A stretch of 64,000 nucleotides of DNA from positions 3,162,001 through 3,226,000 of the forward strand of contig JAVHJL010000004.1 of NCBI GenBank assembly GCA_036971715.1, given 5' to 3'. Below, one piece after another: positions 35,327-47,702 of this stretch (the stretch's first letter is position 1; each line of letters begins with the position of its first letter). The DNA comes from Arthrobotrys musiformis. Lineage: Eukaryota; Ascomycota; Orbiliomycetes; Orbiliales; Orbiliaceae. The notes under the pieces were generated by a model. It was not told the DNA's origin. It saw only the letters and a list, made by a program, of their open reading frames with translations, and ran no database searches. The position numbers and the translations under genes were made by a program.

Positions 35327-36307
35327 GATGGTTGGGTAAAAGACGAAGGAAAAGGGTAAAAAGAAGAAGAAGCAAAATACAATGCAACTTAATCGCAAAC
35401 AATCGACGCTGGAGGCAACAATATACCGATGCTAATGCTGATGCTGATACTGGTGATGATGATGATATGGTAGGTGGAGGAGGAGGAGAAGAGATTGAGG
35501 GAAAAGGAGGCTGCAAGAATGTTCAGTAGGATCCAACATTAATCTCAAGTCTCGTGAGGACTGGCGGCATATTCAGGCATGATTTCCTTGAGGCTTGTTG
35601 CAACAGCCCCGGATGCTGATAACTGCCAGCCCGGGCTCCCTTCTGGTGGAGTTGGTGGCAGTTGCAGCGACACTCAACTTCAACCTCCTGGCAACACATC
35701 CCCCAACACATTGGCCGTGTGGTAGAAATACCACCCGTTTTCGTAATCGGTTGATATCAATCTCAAGCCTCAATATCAAATCGATCAGATGACGGATCGG
35801 GAGTGTGATGGATTAGTCAGGAATATCCGGGGTGCATATCACACTAGTCCTAGAGTTTTGTCAGAATCTAGTGATCGGACTCGCCCGCCCGTTTATCAAT
35901 CGATATCCGGCCGAAACCGCCTATCAACATCCAACAAAAAAGCTAACCTTTTTCCCCAGCTGCTCGATTGAGCAATGGAATGCAGCCACGCGAACCATTC
36001 ATTGTTCCCATGTGTAACTGATAACTGGATCTGACGTACGCGGCCGCATTGTCAGCGTGAGCGGAAGGGGAAGGGGAGGGGGAAGGGAGTATATTAACTT
36101 CAGCCATGCCTCTTCCTTTCTCTTTTTCTTTCTTCTCTTCTTTCCTTCCCCGGTTGCAGTCGTTTCTATCTCCCACCCCCCCATAAAATACCCATATTAT
36201 AGGAAGTGTAAAAGATAGAATAAGACTTGCAATCCCCTCCTTCCCAAACCCTCCTTTTAAAATAAAAAAATTCCATCGTAGTTTTATAAAACAAAGGAAT
36301 TTAAAAG
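35327..36307. other. Divergent promoter region, GRF protein / cytidine deaminase
   Basis: About 1 kb with no supported gene. It contains a TGATGC/TGATGA run near 35430-35470, a GGAGGAG run near 35475-35510 and an AT-rich stretch right before the deaminase start. Confidence 0.55.
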
Positions 36308-36883
36308 ATGTCGGAAACCATCCACGGCCTCACAACCGCCGAAGTCACCCTTCTGGGTGAAAAGGCGATCGCCGCCAAATCCCTCGCTTATTGTCCTTAC
36401 TCAAACTTCCGCGTGGGATGCGCTTTACTCTGCGAAGACGGCAGCTACGTCTTGGGCGCCAATATCGAGAATGCGAGTTATCCCGTCACAGTCTGTGCCG
36501 AACGGACTGCTTTCTCTAGGGCCATAGTCGAGGGAAAGAGGGAGAGCGGTGGGTTTAAAGCTGTCGGGGTCAGCACGGATATCAGTCCACCCGCATCGCC
36601 TTGCGGAATGTGTAGGCAGTTGTAAGTTTATCTTTGTTGTAATGCCGTGGGTATTTGCTGATGATGGATATAGTATTCGCGAGTTCTGCGATTTGAAGAC
36701 TCCGATTTTTATGTGGGATTCGAAGGGGGAGTATGCCGTTATGACATTGGAGCAGGTTAGTGCCCTTATATGCATATCCAATCGATCGTAGAAATCTTTG
36801 CTGATAGTTGTGGAATATAGCTATTGCCCATGTCGTTCGGGCCCGATCAGCTGCACAAGCCGGATCCGAATAAGGGTAAATAA
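36308..36883 (+). CDS. Cytidine deaminase
   Basis: Three exons, 36308-36621, 36674-36755 and 36821-36883, encode 152 residues, the usual length of the tetrameric CDD1-type enzyme. It converts cytidine and deoxycytidine to uridine and deoxyuridine in pyrimidine salvage. Active-site residues are visible: Cys63 and Glu65 in TVCAERTA, and Cys99 and Cys102 in PCGMCRQ bind zinc and carry the proton shuttle. The substrate-binding FRVG and GANIENASYP motifs are present. The last exon supplies the C-terminal LLPMSFGP motif that completes the active site of the neighbouring subunit. Confidence 0.95.
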
Positions 36884-37653
36884 ACTTGCCCTCTGACGGA
36901 TTATTGAGGTTAACGGTGATAACGTTATTGGGTGGTGTATTGGAATTCTGAGCGATAGGAGGCTCATAAGTGGACGGGTCTGTGGGTGTAGAGATACATG
37001 TACGGTACTTGATTTCCCAAGAGGCCCAAAGGTTGATCCGGGATTGTATGGTCCCCACAGCTAGCGCAGAAACATCAATATATACAACAGTTGACGAATT
37101 AATTCAAGCACTGAACGCCCAAATCGATCTAAGTCTTTATATCTTTGGTAACAGAATATATCATTAAAACTGCGGCTGGAGTCTACTTAAAAGGAAATAA
37201 AAGAGCAAAAGCAAAAGGGAAAAAAAATGATAATTAATAATAAGAGGACTAGACTATACAAAGAATGCCGCTTTTTGGGTATATAAAAAGAAGGAGGCGA
37301 GTAAGAAAAAGCACAACAGGTGGTAGAAGGAATAAGGAAAGTATCGGTGTTCTTAAAAATTTAGATGTACAAAAGGAGACCAAAGAAATAAGGGAAAGCA
37401 GCAGATTGGCTATTTTCTGAATACGCTTGAAGCGGAGTTTCCGGTCTGGTAAAGGGGTTAAATGTTCTGTTAGGTGGTTATATCTGATTGAAATTTGTGA
37501 ATATGGATTACGGGAAGGCGGAGAGGGGTCATTTGTTCGAACTCCAAATTGGTCCTTTTTTTGGTTTGTTTTTTGGTTTGTATTCTCGATAGCCTACATC
37601 AAAGTACGGCTAGAGAAATAGCTGGAAACGAGCGTGGGGGGTTATAAAGGTGT
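36884..37653. other. Convergent 3' spacer
   Basis: 3' regions of the cytidine deaminase gene and the Mpo1-like gene. Purine-rich on the plus strand around 37,190-37,420. No gene seen. Confidence 0.6.
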
Positions 37654-38699
37654 TTATTTTGCCTTGCCGTTAGTAGCGCTGCCGTTGGCATTCTTCTTCT
37701 CCTTAGAGGCTCTGAACTTGGCGATCTCCTTGACGACAGCAGTCTCAATTCTGCTCCTGAGTTCGGGACGGTATCCTAGTGAGAAGAGAAGCTGCGATAT
37801 GAAAGGAAGTAAGTTAGATCCAACGGTTTCCTGACGTCTGGTTGCGGCCTTTTGTTCCAGATCCACTCACCTCAAACCATACGAAAAACGGAGCAAGGAA
37901 GAAAGCTTGGAAGATGTTATCCAACAGAGCTGCCCACCAAATTGTTAGCCTAATCATCATTCGTACCCACGAAGCCGGCCTTCAACACCGGCTTCGACAC
38001 CTCAAACCCAAAGAATAGCACCCACCAGGACTGCGATGTTCAAAGGCGCCGTGACCGATGAACTGGAAGATCCAAGACGAGATGTGCACGAGAATGGCAA
38101 CTTTATTCGCATCCATGCCGTAGACCTCGTGGAGGTGGTTCATGTAGGCCGTTCCGGCGAACAGGAGTGGGGCGATCAGAGCGCCGGCCACCGGTTCCAT
38201 GAGGATGTATAGGATGGTATAAAGGAAGCAGGCGATTGTGCCCAAGTTGAGCGGGAGGTAAGGGATGTCTACTAGCGATCCCGTGTTCGTGCCCTGTTCC
38301 ATCGAGTTAGTCAACCTCGGATTAGGATGGTTTTTTTTTGTCTCCAATGTGATTTTGGTATCCTCGGGGGAAAACATACGAACAGAAAGCCGGTCATGAG
38401 TAGTATTGGTACGAATACCATATGGATTCCCTTGTTAACCTATTGAATATGAGTGTTGGTGATCATGGTGCGAAATCGGCGGGTAGCCTTTATCGATAGT
38501 CAGGAAGTACCTTATCATGGTGGTAGGCACCGTACTGCGACAGCGATCAAGACAGGATGTTAGCTTGCAAGAAATCGCACACGATCTCAATAGATATTTT
38601 TTAAAAATATGTATATAATTTTTAAAAACGAGAAATTCTGGGGAAACCGAATGGTGAACGTACGAAGGTGAGCTGTTTCTCGAGGTCGAGACTGGGCAT
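37654..38699 (-). CDS. Mpo1-like (DUF962) endoplasmic reticulum dioxygenase
   Basis: Six exons: 38699-38664, 38534-38511, 38439-38380, 38293-38026, 37929-37871 and 37791-37654, giving 194 residues. Yeast Mpo1 (YGL010W) is an Fe-dependent dioxygenase for alpha-oxidation of 2-hydroxy fatty acids from phytosphingosine. The family marks are present: the N-terminal YHHDKVNKGIH, then VPLL-type membrane helices, the HLHEVYGMD loop, QFIGHGAFEHRSPALLDN and a C-terminal FFVWFE segment. The conserved His residues in these motifs are the probable iron ligands. About four membrane helices and a basic C-terminal tail are visible. The second exon is only 24 bases. Exon joins are all in phase. Confidence 0.92.
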
Positions 38700-40952
38700 C
38701 TTTGAGCAGTTATAATGCGAAACCGCTTAATGGACGGGACCGGAGCTACGGGTAAGTCGACTCGACTTCGGAAATCGAATAGGGAGCAGCAAAAGGACTC
38801 GAGGACGGCAGGGTAGAATGAAAGATACGGACGAGGCTACAGAACGAAGTCGGAGATCATGAGGAGAGGGAATGGACTGGACTGGTCAAGGGCGGCCGGC
38901 ATGCAGGATTTTTCCCTTGGGACTGTTTCCTGATGGGGGGTTGGTGCAGGTGCAGGTGGTTTGGTTGTTTGGGGTTTGAAGGTGTTTGAACTCTGGCAAG
39001 ATGAAGCCAGCCGGCCTACCAGCCAGCTACCCAATTTAATCAACGACAGCTCTCTCTCACTTCCAACCTCAACCTCAGCTCACTCACTCACTTGCTCAAA
39101 CTCTCAACAGCATGTCAGCCCACTATGCCAGTCCGGGCAGTATAGTATATACTATAGCACCCATGTTCATATGTATGGGCATGTAGGTACTGACATATGG
39201 CTATTAGGTGGGTATGGTACTCTCCTCAGGCTTGTATATCTAACAAACATAACATACAACATGCACATCCAGGACATACATTGCATACATTGCATACATA
39301 CATACATACAGTGCCATCTGCATCTTGGAGGGGGGCCAAGTAATCGTAACCCGGGGCAGCCTTCGAACCAGCCATCCACGGCGAATGGATGAATAAGTGA
39401 ATGATCTCTGACATCTGAAAGATGCCCTTCTCTTCGCATGCGCATGACGACAGTACAATACCTGCATACAGCTGTACGTACAGATGTCAGTACTTACGTA
39501 CATACTGCAGCATCATCGGCTTTTCTGGCAGGCCCGTCACATGGGAAAAAAACCCTCTATGATAAACCCCAAGAACCGTTTAGGGCAGTTTGACACATCC
39601 TTCGTTGACCAATTGTAACTAGTGGAAACGAGCCGACTGGGGAAAAAAAAGCGGCCGTATGACTTGGTATATTCTATTCTGCGGGGTATTCGTTCTGTGC
39701 TCCCTGCGCCTGGGTGCCTACTTACCTATATGGAGGCTTGTCCGAATTGGCGACGGGAAACGACGATACGAACATTATATACCTAATATATCATATATAA
39801 TATAGCCGGGCAGTATAAGAGCACGAGACCACGAATCTCATATCCTAGGTAGCTGGCTGATACGACTATTTATATGACTTCAAACCTGGTAATCCAAAGA
39901 ATGATATAGAGCACAGACCGTTCTCTAGATCTCTGCTTGATACATGTATATGGCATGCAGAGGGAGTATATATTATATTGAATACAGTTGTGCCTTACAT
40001 AAGCAGATGCCAAGCCCTGCCTTGTAGGATATCCAAATGCTTGACGTTCCATTCCAATATATTGTATGTACCTTCTAGAATTCTCTAGCAGTGGCCTACA
40101 GGTATTGAGCCCGAGTAAAAGGTGCCCGAACCACCAGCAGTGGTGTAAGGTACTATAGAATAAGGGAGCTCTGGAGGGGTGCAGAGAGGGCGTGCTGAAT
40201 TCTGCGTGGGGCGGCGCAGTTCTGAGACCAGCCCGAATTCCGAACCAGCCTGTGCCAAAATTAAGCGCGTCGCCAGGGAAAAAAAAAAAAATTAAAAAAT
40301 TCACCAGGTCACAAGCAAAGGGAGCTAACCAACCTAACGCAGCCTTACAACGAACCCCCGTCACTCACTCTCTCGTTCTCACATCCATCCTCATCTCGAC
40401 ACCCCGTCCTCCACAAACCACCATCGCCAACCATCCGATCCCGCCTGTCGCATTCCCTCCATCTGCCTCCTCGTCGGTCGCCGTTATATGCCATCCTCCA
40501 ATCACTCCTTTTCAAGCGCGTAGCCGTCGTTCGATCCGACGTTCCCTCCCTGTCATTCGTTGATTGATCGCTCCCATCATCATCGTCAGTTGGGTTCTGT
40601 CAAGAGCCGCATTCAACCTCGTTCCACGACTTCCCTCTGGAACTCTCTCCCTCCTTGCCGTCGTCGTCTTCGGATCTCAGGTCAAGGAATTGTCTCTCGG
40701 AACACGCGCTGCGCCTATAAACTTAACGAATATACAATCACTCCCGTCCTTCATTTCAATCCAAGGTGTTCTTTCCCAGTTTGCTTCCTGTCCTGTTAGA
40801 TCCTGCCCTGCCTTTCCCTTGTCATCACGGAAGCTTCCTTTCTATATCGAATCCTTCTAGCTCGTTATAACGAAGGAAAGAAAGAAAGAAGAGAAAGAAA
40901 AAAAACTTCGCGCCGGACGCAACTTATCTTCCGTAGACACATTGCGCCCAAC
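38700..40952. other. 2.2-kb divergent spacer, Mpo1-like / RPB7
   Basis: No supported gene; frames at 39167-39503 and 40192-40860 are compositionally biased. It holds both promoters. The 600 bases before RPB7 are strongly CT-rich and probably its leader. A CATACATTG/CATA microsatellite lies near 39,275-39,311 and an A run with AAATT near 40,280-40,300. Confidence 0.55.
39275..39311. repeat. CATACATTG / CATA microsatellite
   Basis: Two to three CATACATTG units followed by about four CATA units. Non-coding, in the spacer between the Mpo1-like gene and RPB7. Confidence 0.7.
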
Positions 40953-41795
40953 ATGTTCTTCCTTTACGATCTCGAACGAACAATCACCCTCCACCCCTAC
41001 TACTTCGGTCCTCACATGCGCGAATACCTCATCAACAAGCTTCTCACCGACGTCGAGGGAACCTGCACCGGTCGTTACTACATCATCTGCGTCCTGGACG
41101 CGTACAACATCTCAATGGGAAAGATCTTGCCTGGTAGTGGCCTCGCCGAGTTCACAATATCCTACAGAGCGGTTGTCTGGAGGCCTTTCAAGGGTGAAAC
41201 GGTATGCTGTGACGATTGTCATCGGTTTAACGGTCCTGTGATGGCTGATACCGTCATCCATCTCCTCTGCGAGGGTTGATCGGGAATTATATATACAGGT
41301 CGACGGTGTCGTTACCGCTGTTAGCAAGCTTGGTTTCTTCGCAAACGTTGGCCCGCTGCCCGTATTCGTCTCCACCCACGTAAGTACCTGAAACTTTCGG
41401 GAAGAAGACAGGGGAGTTTGAAAGCATAAAAAGAAAGAAAGGAAAAGAATCATCCATTAAACTTGGGTTTTTTGTCTTGCTTGTTATAGCTTATCCCGGC
41501 GGATGTAAAATTCGATCCGACGTCGAATCCACCCCAGTTCTCCGATAACGAGGGTCAGGTTATCGAGAAAGGTGCGCACGTTCGATTAAAGCTGGTTGGA
41601 ACCCGAAGTGACGTCGGGAAGATGTCCGCCATTGGTAGCATCAAGGAGGTCAGTCGTCCTTCAATCTTTTTAACTACATATATATATAAGTATCTATGCT
41701 AATCCTAATATGTGAATTTAGGACTACTTGGGGTTTGTCACCTGGATGGGATCTGCTGTGAGCCTCCTGCTAACCTGCAATACAGATGCTTGTAA
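40953..41795 (+). CDS. RPB7: RNA polymerase II subunit RPB7
   Basis: Five exons, 40953-41201, 41299-41379, 41490-41648, 41722-41732 and 41786-41795, encode 169 residues. Rpb7 pairs with Rpb4 to form the stalk of RNA polymerase II, which binds emerging RNA. Family features run the whole length: MFFLYDLERTITLHPYYFGP, DVEGTCTGRYYIICVLD, PGSGLAEFTISYRAVVWRPF, DGVVTAVSKLGFFANVGPL, LIPADVKFD and HVRLKLVGTR, ending KEDYLGCL. The last two coding exons are 11 and 10 bases. I prefer this end over reading on from the fourth exon, which would add some 200 unrelated hydrophobic residues; the join uses a GTTTGT donor, a GCTAACC branch point and a CAG acceptor and restores the family's usual C-terminus. Confidence 0.93.
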
Positions 41796-42689
41796 ACGGA
41801 AGGATCGATCGGAATGGGCTTCGTTCTTTCATTTTATATCTCTCCTCGGGAGCTTTCTTATTCTCTTGTTCTCTCCCTTCCTCCTCCTCTTCTTATCCTT
41901 CTCTCCCTCATCTCATGGCATATCTCCGAGGGTCATTCATATGCATACTCGCATATATGCTTCCTCATCGGTGAACCCTCCTCCTCATCCACATCCTATA
42001 AATCTATTATTGAACACTCAGAAGGTAAGGCTACATAAAAAGCGTCGTCTTGGCCTGTTCATACGATATCTTTTTTTTTTCTTTTTAAACTGTCACGACT
42101 GGCCAAAATTGTCTATTAGCGATTTGCTGCAAAATGTTCCTCATGCATCACCCTACAACCAATTCTTTTTTCACCCTTTCTCTCTTTCGATTAAAAAGAA
42201 GAAGATGAGATATATAATACTACTATTATCCCAGAAGAGACAGAGAGCTCGATCGAGCCGGGGGTCCGCCCTATGCCATGCTATGCTATGCTATGTTCAT
42301 TTTTCTTTGCTGTTTCTTTGCTACTATGCTTAGTATTCAGATACCCGCTTTTATACAGACGGAATGACTTGTAAGATAGTTAGCCCCGGAATTCCATTAG
42401 AATCCTCTCCATACAATATAGTCCCGAGTTCAATATAAATTTGTGTGCTCGGCTGGGCAAAGCGGAGGTGTTGTGATGTCGTCGGCATCAGATTTTTCGG
42501 GTGTCCGAATTTTCCCTGCTGGTGTGGTGTTCTGGCTGTCCTTTCCCGTTTTCTCCCACTCAATTTTTTCCTTGTAAACCCAGACAACCCGCAAAACCCC
42601 CCCTCCACCATCCAACCACTCCACTCCTTCCCACCATCTATCCATCCCATCAATTGTACCTCTAATCCATCCTCCTCGACATCATCGCC
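41796..42689. other. Spacer between RPB7 and ATP1
   Basis: 3' region of RPB7 and promoter/leader of ATP1. Strongly pyrimidine-rich on the plus strand around 41,820-41,940 and 42,540-42,680. No gene seen. Confidence 0.6.
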
Positions 42690-45028
42690 ATGTTCAGGCC
42701 GGTTTTGAGACAATCTTCCCGCGCTGTGGCCGGTGCCCTCGCCACCGGAAGAGTTGCTGCGGTACGTTTTCTCCCTCTGCTTCCTCTCCGCCGGAAATAT
42801 CTCATGCCGGCAGCATTCTCCCGACAAACAACGTCATCTCCCATCGCGACAATTGGGACGGGAATTCTGCTTCAACGGCCATGAGATTACTCGAGAATAT
42901 GCTTTCCGTGTTCTATGTCGTCGTTGGAAAGACTCAATTGCTGATTATGCCTCACTGCCGTTGCTCCGTTATCGGGAAATAGACACGAAATGCCGTCCCA
43001 CTAGTCGCCAACCAAGTCCGAACACTCGCCGACAAGGCCAGCCCCACAGAAGTCTCCTCCATCTTGGAGCAGAGAATAAGAGGAGTCTCTGAGACTGCCT
43101 CGTTGGCTGAGACCGGTCGTGTCCTTTCCGTCGGGTGCGTAGAGAAAAAAAATATTTACCTATCGAATTACCGAGGCTTATGCCGAGCCGATATATCAAA
43201 AATTATACATATTCTAACGACAACTTTTTATGGATGATACAGTGACGGTATCGCTCGTGTACACGGTCTTGCCAATGTCCAGGCCGAAGAATTGGTTGAG
43301 TAAGGCTTCCCAATTGGCGTCGTGCCAGCCTCTCTATATTTAAAATTTTCCCGAGTCTGTTTTTTCTAACGAGGTATTTTCGTGTAGGTTCGCCTCCGGT
43401 GTCAAGGGCATGTGCTTGAACTTGGAAGCCGGCCAAGTCGGTGTTGTGCTCTTCGGTTCCGATCGTCTCGTCAAGGAAGGAGAAACTGTCAAGAGAACGG
43501 GCCAGATCGTAAGAGAGACCTTCTTCCGGTCCATATATGTGTGGCAGTCGAACACGGGTAGCTGATATCATGATGTTATAGGTCGACGTCCCAGTCGGTC
43601 CAGAACTTCTCGGCCGTGTCGTTGACGGTCTCGGTAACCCAATTGACGGAAAGGGCCCAGCCGGTACCAAGGAGAGACGTCGTGCTCAGCTCAAGGCTCC
43701 TGGTATGATATTCTCCATATCCGTTGGCCCGAACGTCGATTGCTTATGATGCTTTTTTTTTTTTAGGTATCTTGCCTCGTCAGTCCGTCCGTGAGCCCAT
43801 GCAGACTGGTCTCAAGTCCGTCGATGCCATGGTTCCCATCGGTCGTGGACAGCGTGAGTTGATCATCGGTGATCGTCAAACCGGAAAGACTGCCGTCGCT
43901 CTCGACACCATCCTCAACCAGAAGCGATGGAACAGCGGAAGCGACGAGACCAAGAAGCTTTACTGCATCTACGTCGCCGTCGGTCAGAAGCGTTCCACCG
44001 TTGCCCAGCTCGTCAAGACCCTTGAGGAGAACGACTCCCTCAAGTACTCCATCATCGTTGCCGCCACCGCCTCCGAGGCTGCCCCACTTCAGTACATCGC
44101 TCCTTTCACCGGATGTGCTATGGGTGAATGGTTCCGTGACAACGGAAAGCACGCTCTTGTCATCTACGACGACTTGTCCAAGCAGGCCGTCGCTTACCGT
44201 CAAATGTCCCTCTTGCTCCGTCGTCCACCAGGTCGTGAGGCTTACCCCGGAGAGTACGTAGAATATTTATATTTTTATCTCATCTTATCTGATCCTCGAA
44301 TCACGTTACTAATTTGGTTCTTAGTGTCTTCTACCTTCACTCCCGTCTTTTGGAACGTGCCGCCAAGTTGAACAAGAGCATCGGTGGTGGTTCCTTGACC
44401 GCCTTGCCAGTCATTGAGACCCAGGGTGGTGACGTGTCTGCCTACATTCCCACCAACGTCATTTCCATCACCGACGGCCAGATCTTCTTGGAATCCGAAT
44501 TGTTCTTCAAGGGTATCCGTCCCGCCATTAACGTCGGTCTTTCCGTCTCCCGTGTCGGATCTTCCGCCCAGGTCAAGGCCATGAAGCAGGTCGCCGGTTC
44601 CCTCAAGCTCTTCTTGGCCCAGTACCGTGAAGTCGCTGCCTTCGCCCAGTTCGGTTCCGATCTCGATGCCTCCACCAAGTCCACCTTGGCCCGTGGTGAG
44701 CGTCTCACTGAGCTCCTCAAGCAGCCCCAGTACACCCCCATGGGTGTTGAGGAACAGATTCCTCTCATCTTCGCCGGTGTCAGAGGACATCTCGACAAGG
44801 TCCCAGTCGGCAAGATCCAGGCTTTCGAGCGTGACTTCTTGGCCCACCTCAAGAGCTCCGAGGCCGGTCTATTAGAGGAGATCAGAACCAAGGGTGTTTT
44901 GAGCAAGGAGTTGGAGGACAAGTTGACCGCCGTCGTCTCGGTATGTTGATCCCAAAGTTTCACCATATTTTAAACGATCTTTTACTAACAATTTTTTTCA
45001 ATAGTCCTTCGTCAAGAGCTTCCTGTAA
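42690..45028 (+). CDS. ATP1: Mitochondrial ATP synthase F1 subunit alpha
   Basis: Eight exons: 42690-42761, 42983-43134, 43243-43299, 43388-43508, 43582-43702, 43767-44253, 44325-44940 and 45005-45028, 549 residues. It is the non-catalytic nucleotide-binding subunit of the F1 head. The first exon is a mitochondrial presequence rich in Arg, Ser and Ala. The family run is complete: GDGIARVHGL, the P-loop GDRQTGKT, the VAVGQKRSTVAQLV segment, the Walker B-type LVIYDDLSKQ, the ATP synthase signature PAINVGLSVSRVGS, and the C-terminal helical domain ending SFVKSFL. The last exon has only eight codons including the stop. Codon use is strongly C-ending, as expected for a highly expressed gene. Confidence 0.97.
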
Positions 45029-45818
45029 ACAACGAAATGTCACAAGGTAAATTGTATCTAGGAGTGAAATAATCTTCTATATACAAAGTGGTAGATGATG
45101 GGAAGGACATCCGAACTTATAGACCTACTATTCCCGACCTTGGCGATATTTCTTTTTTGTTTACCCCACCCCCTCCAAAAAATTCTCTTGTTTCTCCCCA
45201 AATGAACGAAAAAAGAAAACCCTCTTTTTTTTAACACCAGTATATATTTTGTCCGAGAGAAAAGAAATTCCACGAGAGAGAGAGAGCGTCGAAGGCCGTG
45301 AAGTGTTACATAGTTGTTTCTTTGCTTTTGAAAAAAAAAAGTAAAAGTCGAATCTGGCTTTTGCGATGTAATTACTCCCTTTTTTTTTGCTAACGCTTTT
45401 TCGTTTTTTTACTTCCTTCTCCTTCTTTTTCTTTCATTACGTATATTATATTATAGGGTAGAGACATTTCGTAGACGGGATAGAGGGGGCTAAAAGTCGA
45501 TTTTTATATATCATGCCGAGAGGTTATATGTGTAGCTGTGTGGTTGATATTGAATGTGATTATAATGGGACTTGATATGCCAGCCGGCGTCGCATGTCGG
45601 AACCGGCTGTTCAGTTACGTCAACGTCGTGTCAGGTTAACCCGAGTTTATAAACCGCTGCACGTTCTTCCGTCTACCCGCGCACGGTCTATATATCTATA
45701 TTCCGCAATGAGATAGAACCACGCCCATACCTGCGATTCCAATCCAATCTTACGAAACGATTCAAGCGGCTTTAGACTTTTCTTATGAGGATCGATTGGT
45801 AGGGACGAGTCGGGTACG
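45029..45818. other. Spacer between ATP1 and NAD(P)HX dehydratase
   Basis: T-rich 3' flank of ATP1 and promoter of the next gene. No gene seen. Confidence 0.6.
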
Positions 45819-47041
45819 ATGGCTTTATCACTCACGCCGAAGACTAGGGAGGTGCTCTTCCAGGTGCGGAAGATTATACCGCCTTTGTTGGAGAAGTTTC
45901 ACAAAGGGTATTTAGTTTATTATACTTCTCACTCTTTTCTGATATGAGTTTTTGGCTGATTGATGTTATAGACAGATGGGCCGGGTGGCCGTTATTGGCG
46001 GGTGCGAAGAGTATGTGTATATTGCGAATTTGTTGGATTTTGTAGTGCTTCAACGCGGATTTTGATGGGGGTGGTAGTTATACTGGTGCTCCGTTCTTCA
46101 GCGCCAATGCATCGGCGTTACTCGGTATTTCCCCTTCATACCCCCCCTATAGTCTAATTCTGAATTTAATAAAACTAGGTGCGGATCTATCGCACATAAT
46201 CTGCGAACCCACCGCCGCAAGCGTGATAAAAACGTACAGTCCGAATCTGATGGTACACCCCTACATGCTCCAATCCAACCACCTCCCTCCGAACTCCTTG
46301 GAAACGGCGGACTCGCTGTCGGGGAGGATCATTGGCATGTTGGATAGATTACACGTCATCGTTGTCGGACCGGGATTGGGGAGGGATGAGTTGATGTTGG
46401 AGACCGCTGGTATCGTCATCGCTGCTGCTAGAGAGCGGGGGATGGGGATTATTATCGATGCTGTAAGTTTCTTTTTTTTTATATATTTTTAAGGGAGGGG
46501 GCTAATGGGGTAGGATGGGCTGTTATTAATCTCCAAATCACCGGGATTGATAAAACACTACAAAAACGCTATATTAACCCCCAACATCGTTGAATTCTCA
46601 CGGTTGTGTAAGGCGTTAAACGTCGACACCACCTCGCCGACGGCGTGTACCGCTCTAGCGAGGGAGTTGGGCGGTGTAACGGTCCTGCAGAAGGGGAAAG
46701 TGGATATAATCTCCAACGGAACCTCGACGCTAACCTGCGACGTCCCAGGCGGTTTGAAAAGGAGCGGAGGGCAGGGTGATACGCTCACCGGGTGCCTTGC
46801 TACATTTTTAGCGTGGAAGAAGGCGTATGTTGAAAATTTATGGGATGTCGAAGGGGGCAAGATTGGGGAGGAGGAGTTGATTAGGCTTGTGGCGTTCGCG
46901 GGGAGTGCGGTTACGAGACGGTGTTCGTATTTGGCGTTTGCGGAGAAGGGGAGGAGTTTGCAGGCGAGTGATTTGCAGGGGTTTATTCAGAGGGCTTTTG
47001 GGGAGCTTTTTGAGGATGGAGAGGGGGGGGCTAAGCTTTGA
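45819..47041 (+). CDS. ATP-dependent (S)-NAD(P)H-hydrate dehydratase
   Basis: Five exons, 45819-45907, 45972-46010, 46078-46124, 46179-46462 and 46514-47041, encode 328 residues. The enzyme repairs damaged NADH and NADPH by dehydrating the S-hydrate using ATP (human NAXD, yeast YKL151C). Diagnostic motifs are present: GQMGRVAVIGGCEDYTGAPFFSA split over the first three junctions, VGPGLGRDE, LTPNIVEFSRL and the nucleotide-binding GGQGDTLTG, whose Asp is the catalytic base. It is a ribokinase-like fold of typical length. No mitochondrial presequence is obvious, so a cytosolic form is likely. Confidence 0.95.
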
Positions 47042-47352
47042 GTATGTTTATTACTTTGGGTGGAATAGGCTATCGATGGTTATTGTGAGGTATCGTTTTT
47101 GGAATTATAAGAGGATAGAAAAGTCATGGAATGAAAAGAACTATGCCAAACTAATATCTCAATACAAGGTGAAAGGAGCAAACTATCTGAACAACCAAGA
47201 AGAGGTATCAAAACGAAACAAAAGAAATGTATATTAAAGAGAATGTAGATTCCACATAACCGAATTGAAATTCCCATCTCATAAAAACGGCCTCTTCAAG
47301 AGACCCCATAGTTGATGTATAAATCTCAATGTATTAATGATACATAAACACT
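47042..47352. other. Convergent 3' spacer
   Basis: 3' regions of the NAD(P)HX dehydratase gene and the small basic protein gene. No gene seen. Confidence 0.6.
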
Positions 47353-47702
47353 CTAAATCCCCGCCATCCTATGCCTCGTCCGTCCCTGCGTAATCGCGTT
47401 CCCATGCATCATCCCTAACCCCATTATATTAGCCAACCCTCACAATCAAAACTTCAAAAGGAAAAGAGGAAAAACTTACGAGTCCCAGAAGCCTTCTCAG
47501 CTTTATCCCCCGTCGCAGCCCCCTTCATCCGCTTAAACATGCCATGGAACCTCGTCCCCGCCGTCGAACGCGGTTGGTGGTAACTAACCGGCGCCGGGCC
47601 GGTGCCCACGGAGCGTTTACTCGTCCCGCGCATGGTTTTCGGCTGCAGGACCCTCTGGATGAAGTTTGGACGGCGCGGGGCGGTGGGGTTTGCTGTTACC
47701 AT
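47353..47702 (-). CDS. Small basic protein of unknown function
   Basis: Two exons, 47702-47480 and 47414-47353, encode 94 residues. The frame joins with a GTAAGT donor and a TTAG acceptor. The protein is rich in Arg, Lys, Gly and Thr, has no membrane segment, and contains FIQRVLQPK, a FHGMFKRMKGAATGDKAEKASGTR stretch that is continued here only in parts, and a basic end with RTRHRM. Short basic proteins with an M-K-x-G-x-x-T-G and A-G-T-R pattern occur in many ascomycetes as hypotheticals, as far as I recall. No function can be given. Confidence 0.65.

Noticed and set aside
40192..40860. Plus-strand frames upstream of RPB7
   Set aside because: Composition is Ser/Pro/Arg from CT-rich leader sequence; no conserved pattern. 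Small upstream frames in the RPB7 leader remain possible but cannot be supported.
41728..42333. 201-codon plus-strand frame that would extend RPB7
   Set aside because: It reads through the last two introns of RPB7 into CT-rich 3' sequence and gives an unrelated hydrophobic tail. Splicing to a short last exon restores the normal end of the family.
42351..42844. Minus-strand 158-codon frame overlapping the ATP1 start
   Set aside because: It covers the ATP1 leader and first exon in antisense and has no recognisable content.
43763..44203. Minus-strand frames opposite ATP1 and other highly expressed genes
   Set aside because: These are shadows caused by the strong codon bias of ATP1, CCT4 and SDH1 and have no family features.
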